Origin: Diphasiastrum complanatum | Lineage: Eukaryota > Streptophyta > Lycopodiopsida > Lycopodiales > Lycopodiaceae | Direction of reading: 5' to 3' | Length of the DNA stretch: 64,000 nt | Assembly (NCBI GenBank): GCA_029204225.1 | Contig: MU832224.1 | Coordinates: 17,540 to 81,539, forward strand | In this document: positions 62,370 through 64,000 of the stretch, in pieces | Layout: each line of letters opens with the position of its first letter | Numbering within the stretch: the stretch's first letter is position 1 | Notes under the pieces: generated by a model | Told to the model about the DNA's origin: nothing | Seen by the model: only the letters and a program-made list of their open reading frames with translations | The model's database searches: none | Translations under genes and position numbers: made by a program

Positions 62370-63358
62370 GAGCCAAAGAGGGAGGCGAGCAGCGAGCGAG
62401 CGATGATGTGGGGGAGCGCGTGGGACAGCCTCCTCCTCCTCGTCCGTGGCATCATGAAGAGGTGAATCTTTCTTCGATTTTTGTGCAGCAGCAGCAGAAG
62501 CAGAAGAAACATCATGATAATATTAGGCTTTGGCCGCTTTGTCTAATCACCTAGAAGTCTTTGCCGCTCGTGAGAATAAGGGAAAGGAAACGTTGAAGAA
62601 TCGTAGATAATACGTAGGGAAGATCCAATCTGATTCAGATTATCGAATCTGGTGGCTTTTCCTGGATCGGTACTTTGACGGCCCTATCAATTCGTGTTTG
62701 TAAGTGGAAGGAAGGTTTCAAAGTTTGTGGATCTGGTCACGCTACCTTTTTTACGATTCAAGCAATAGTCACCATATCCAGTTTTTTTTAGGGTTTTTCA
62801 AATCATATCATTGCAGAAAATGGATTAGATAGATCCATGACAGATGAAGACTGCCGTCTGTTTTTGTGAAGGAGTTGGCTATTTTGATTTGGCCACGACG
62901 CATGACATCTTATGTCCAAGAAGCAAAGCTTTGTTCACAGGGAATATCGAGCAAGTTGACAAACAAATGGTACTTATGATTGAAGGATCTAGGTTATTTG
63001 GTACTCAGACATGGCCTCTTTGTCCCCGTGATTCAGGCGCACTCATCTGATGATGCAGGAACATACTTATTCTGACCGGTTACAAATACATGCACTAGCT
63101 TCAGATCGTATGGTCAAACTCTATAAGCATTCAAGTTCCTAAATCGAGGAAAAAGCCAGAATATTTGGGTTATCTGTGAAACAAATAGCATAATCTTCTA
63201 GAGTGTATCATATCAACGAAAGTTGTTACACCGCCTGCTGTTTTCTGTTTTTACATCTCTTGATGCAAAAGTAGTTAAGAAATACTTGTCTTTTCACAAA
63301 CCTGAAGGGAGTAGGTACCTGGAATATTTAGAAAAGTATCTGATCAGAGGGAATCAAA
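62338..63358 (+). promoter_or_regulatory. Probable 5' UTR and leader intron of the MUB gene
   Basis: A GA-rich run (62338-62372) leads to a GC-rich stretch with a 20-codon open frame, MMWGSAWDSLLLLVRGIMKR (ATG 62403, TGA 62463-62465). A plausible donor AG/GTGAAT lies at 62461-62467. The remaining sequence to 63358 is AT-rich and intron-like. Whether this leader really joins the MUB exon is inference. The short frame might be an upstream open reading frame. Confidence 0.45.
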
Positions 63359-63488
63359 ATGGCGGGAGAGGAATTGTTGGAGTTGAAATTCCGATTAATC
63401 GATGGTACAGATATTGGACCTTGCAAGTATGAGCTAGCGACAACTGTACAAGCTTTGAAAGAGAGCATTCTTTCCCAGTGGCCACAGG
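63359..63488 (+). CDS. MUB: Membrane-anchored ubiquitin-fold protein (MUB), first coding exon
   Basis: MUBs are small ubiquitin-like proteins. Prenylation of a C-terminal Cys anchors them to the plasma membrane, where they recruit group VI E2 ubiquitin-conjugating enzymes. ATG at 63359 starts MAGEELLELKFRLIDGTDIG, then PCKYELATTVQALKESILSQ and WPQ. This matches the conserved first beta-grasp segment (LELKFRL.DG.DIGP, then TV..LKE.I.S.WP). The exon ends with one extra base before GTATGG. No further exon is recognised up to 64000, so the rest of the ubiquitin fold and the prenylation box lie outside the window. The only in-frame upstream context is leader, supporting this start. Confidence 0.9.
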
Positions 63489-64000
63489 GTATGGCCGTGA
63501 ATCCTTTTCTCAATGATTTCTAGATAGCTAATTAAAATTTAAGTCAGCCATGAATACCTGTTTGTAAAATTTCTGAACTGACAGGATCTGTTCTTAGTGT
63601 TTTTGTTGTGTTATGTAGATCCAGATTAGGGCTTAGATTCCTCTACCATGCAGTGCACTTGTTTCTGCAGAGTCATAAAAGACCACAAAAAAGATAAGCC
63701 AATGTTTCTACTCTTTAATCTCAGTGTAATTGAATGGTCTAGATGCGAGTCTGTAGCAGAGATGTGTGCAGGCCTTCAAGCGGCTGGTGCTTTTCATTTA
63801 GTATATTCCAATCTCACAAATAGATGTTTGTCATTTGTTGTTGGTGTAACCCAACGATTAGCCAACTTGACAGAGATTTTTTGACTGCACAAACGTTATT
63901 TGCTATGTCGAAACCAATCGAGCACTTAGTTGCCCCATTTCACCGTTCTCTTCAAATCAGCATGAATTTGAAATTGAAAGCCATAGCTGTAGATGGCAAT
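63489..64000 (+). other. First intron of the MUB gene
   Basis: Starts GTATGG. No MUB-like second exon is visible before the window ends. Confidence 0.6.

Overview
This is a stretch of nuclear DNA from a land plant with a large, repeat-rich genome. The evidence is spliced plant genes with GT-AG introns, a plastid acyl-ACP thioesterase, and dense Ty1/copia and Ty3/gypsy elements. CT/GA microsatellites are long and there are no bacterial-style operons. I cannot place the species; a fern or another non-flowering plant is only a guess.

Three host genes can be supported, and all run off the window or are split by huge introns. At the left edge (704-1754, +) are the last two coding exons of a FatB/FatA-type acyl-ACP thioesterase. 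In the middle (29424-44384, -) is a ZNF511-like C2H2 zinc-finger gene. Its first exon lies about 14 kb from its zinc-finger exons, and the gap is full of transposons. At the right edge (63359-63488, +) is the first coding exon of a membrane-anchored ubiquitin-fold (MUB) protein. Weaker genic traces are a broken Ulp1/C48-type cysteine peptidase (7614-8694, -) and an unrecognised coding-like cluster (13868-14940, -).

The rest is a graveyard of retroelements. From left to right: a near-complete copia element with two LTRs (9021-13859, +) that has lost its integrase core and whose 5' LTR seems cut by an inversion; a copia fragment (17395-18905, -); a gypsy element (18930-26610, -) with another copia apparently nested in its gag, a 24-bp minisatellite in its leader and a recognisable PBS and LTR; a copia LTR with PBS and gag start (27056-28275, +); a gypsy pol with LTR (31038-34990, -) carrying a small MITE-like insertion; a LINE (38163-41145, -) that contains a 1.4-kb internally deleted chromovirus with a 5-bp target duplication; copia integrase scraps (45290-45525, +); a copia whose LTR is fused directly to mid-integrase (46649-49551, +); a gypsy gag/protease (50481-52640, +); an internally deleted copia (52740-55195, -); a gypsy RT/RNase H with LTR (57092-58924, -); an LTR (58925-59756, +) and a copia RT fragment (59757-60387, -).

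No retroelement shown here has an uninterrupted set of domains. Most reading frames carry stops or frameshifts. No CRISPR array, tRNA, rRNA or prokaryotic feature was seen.
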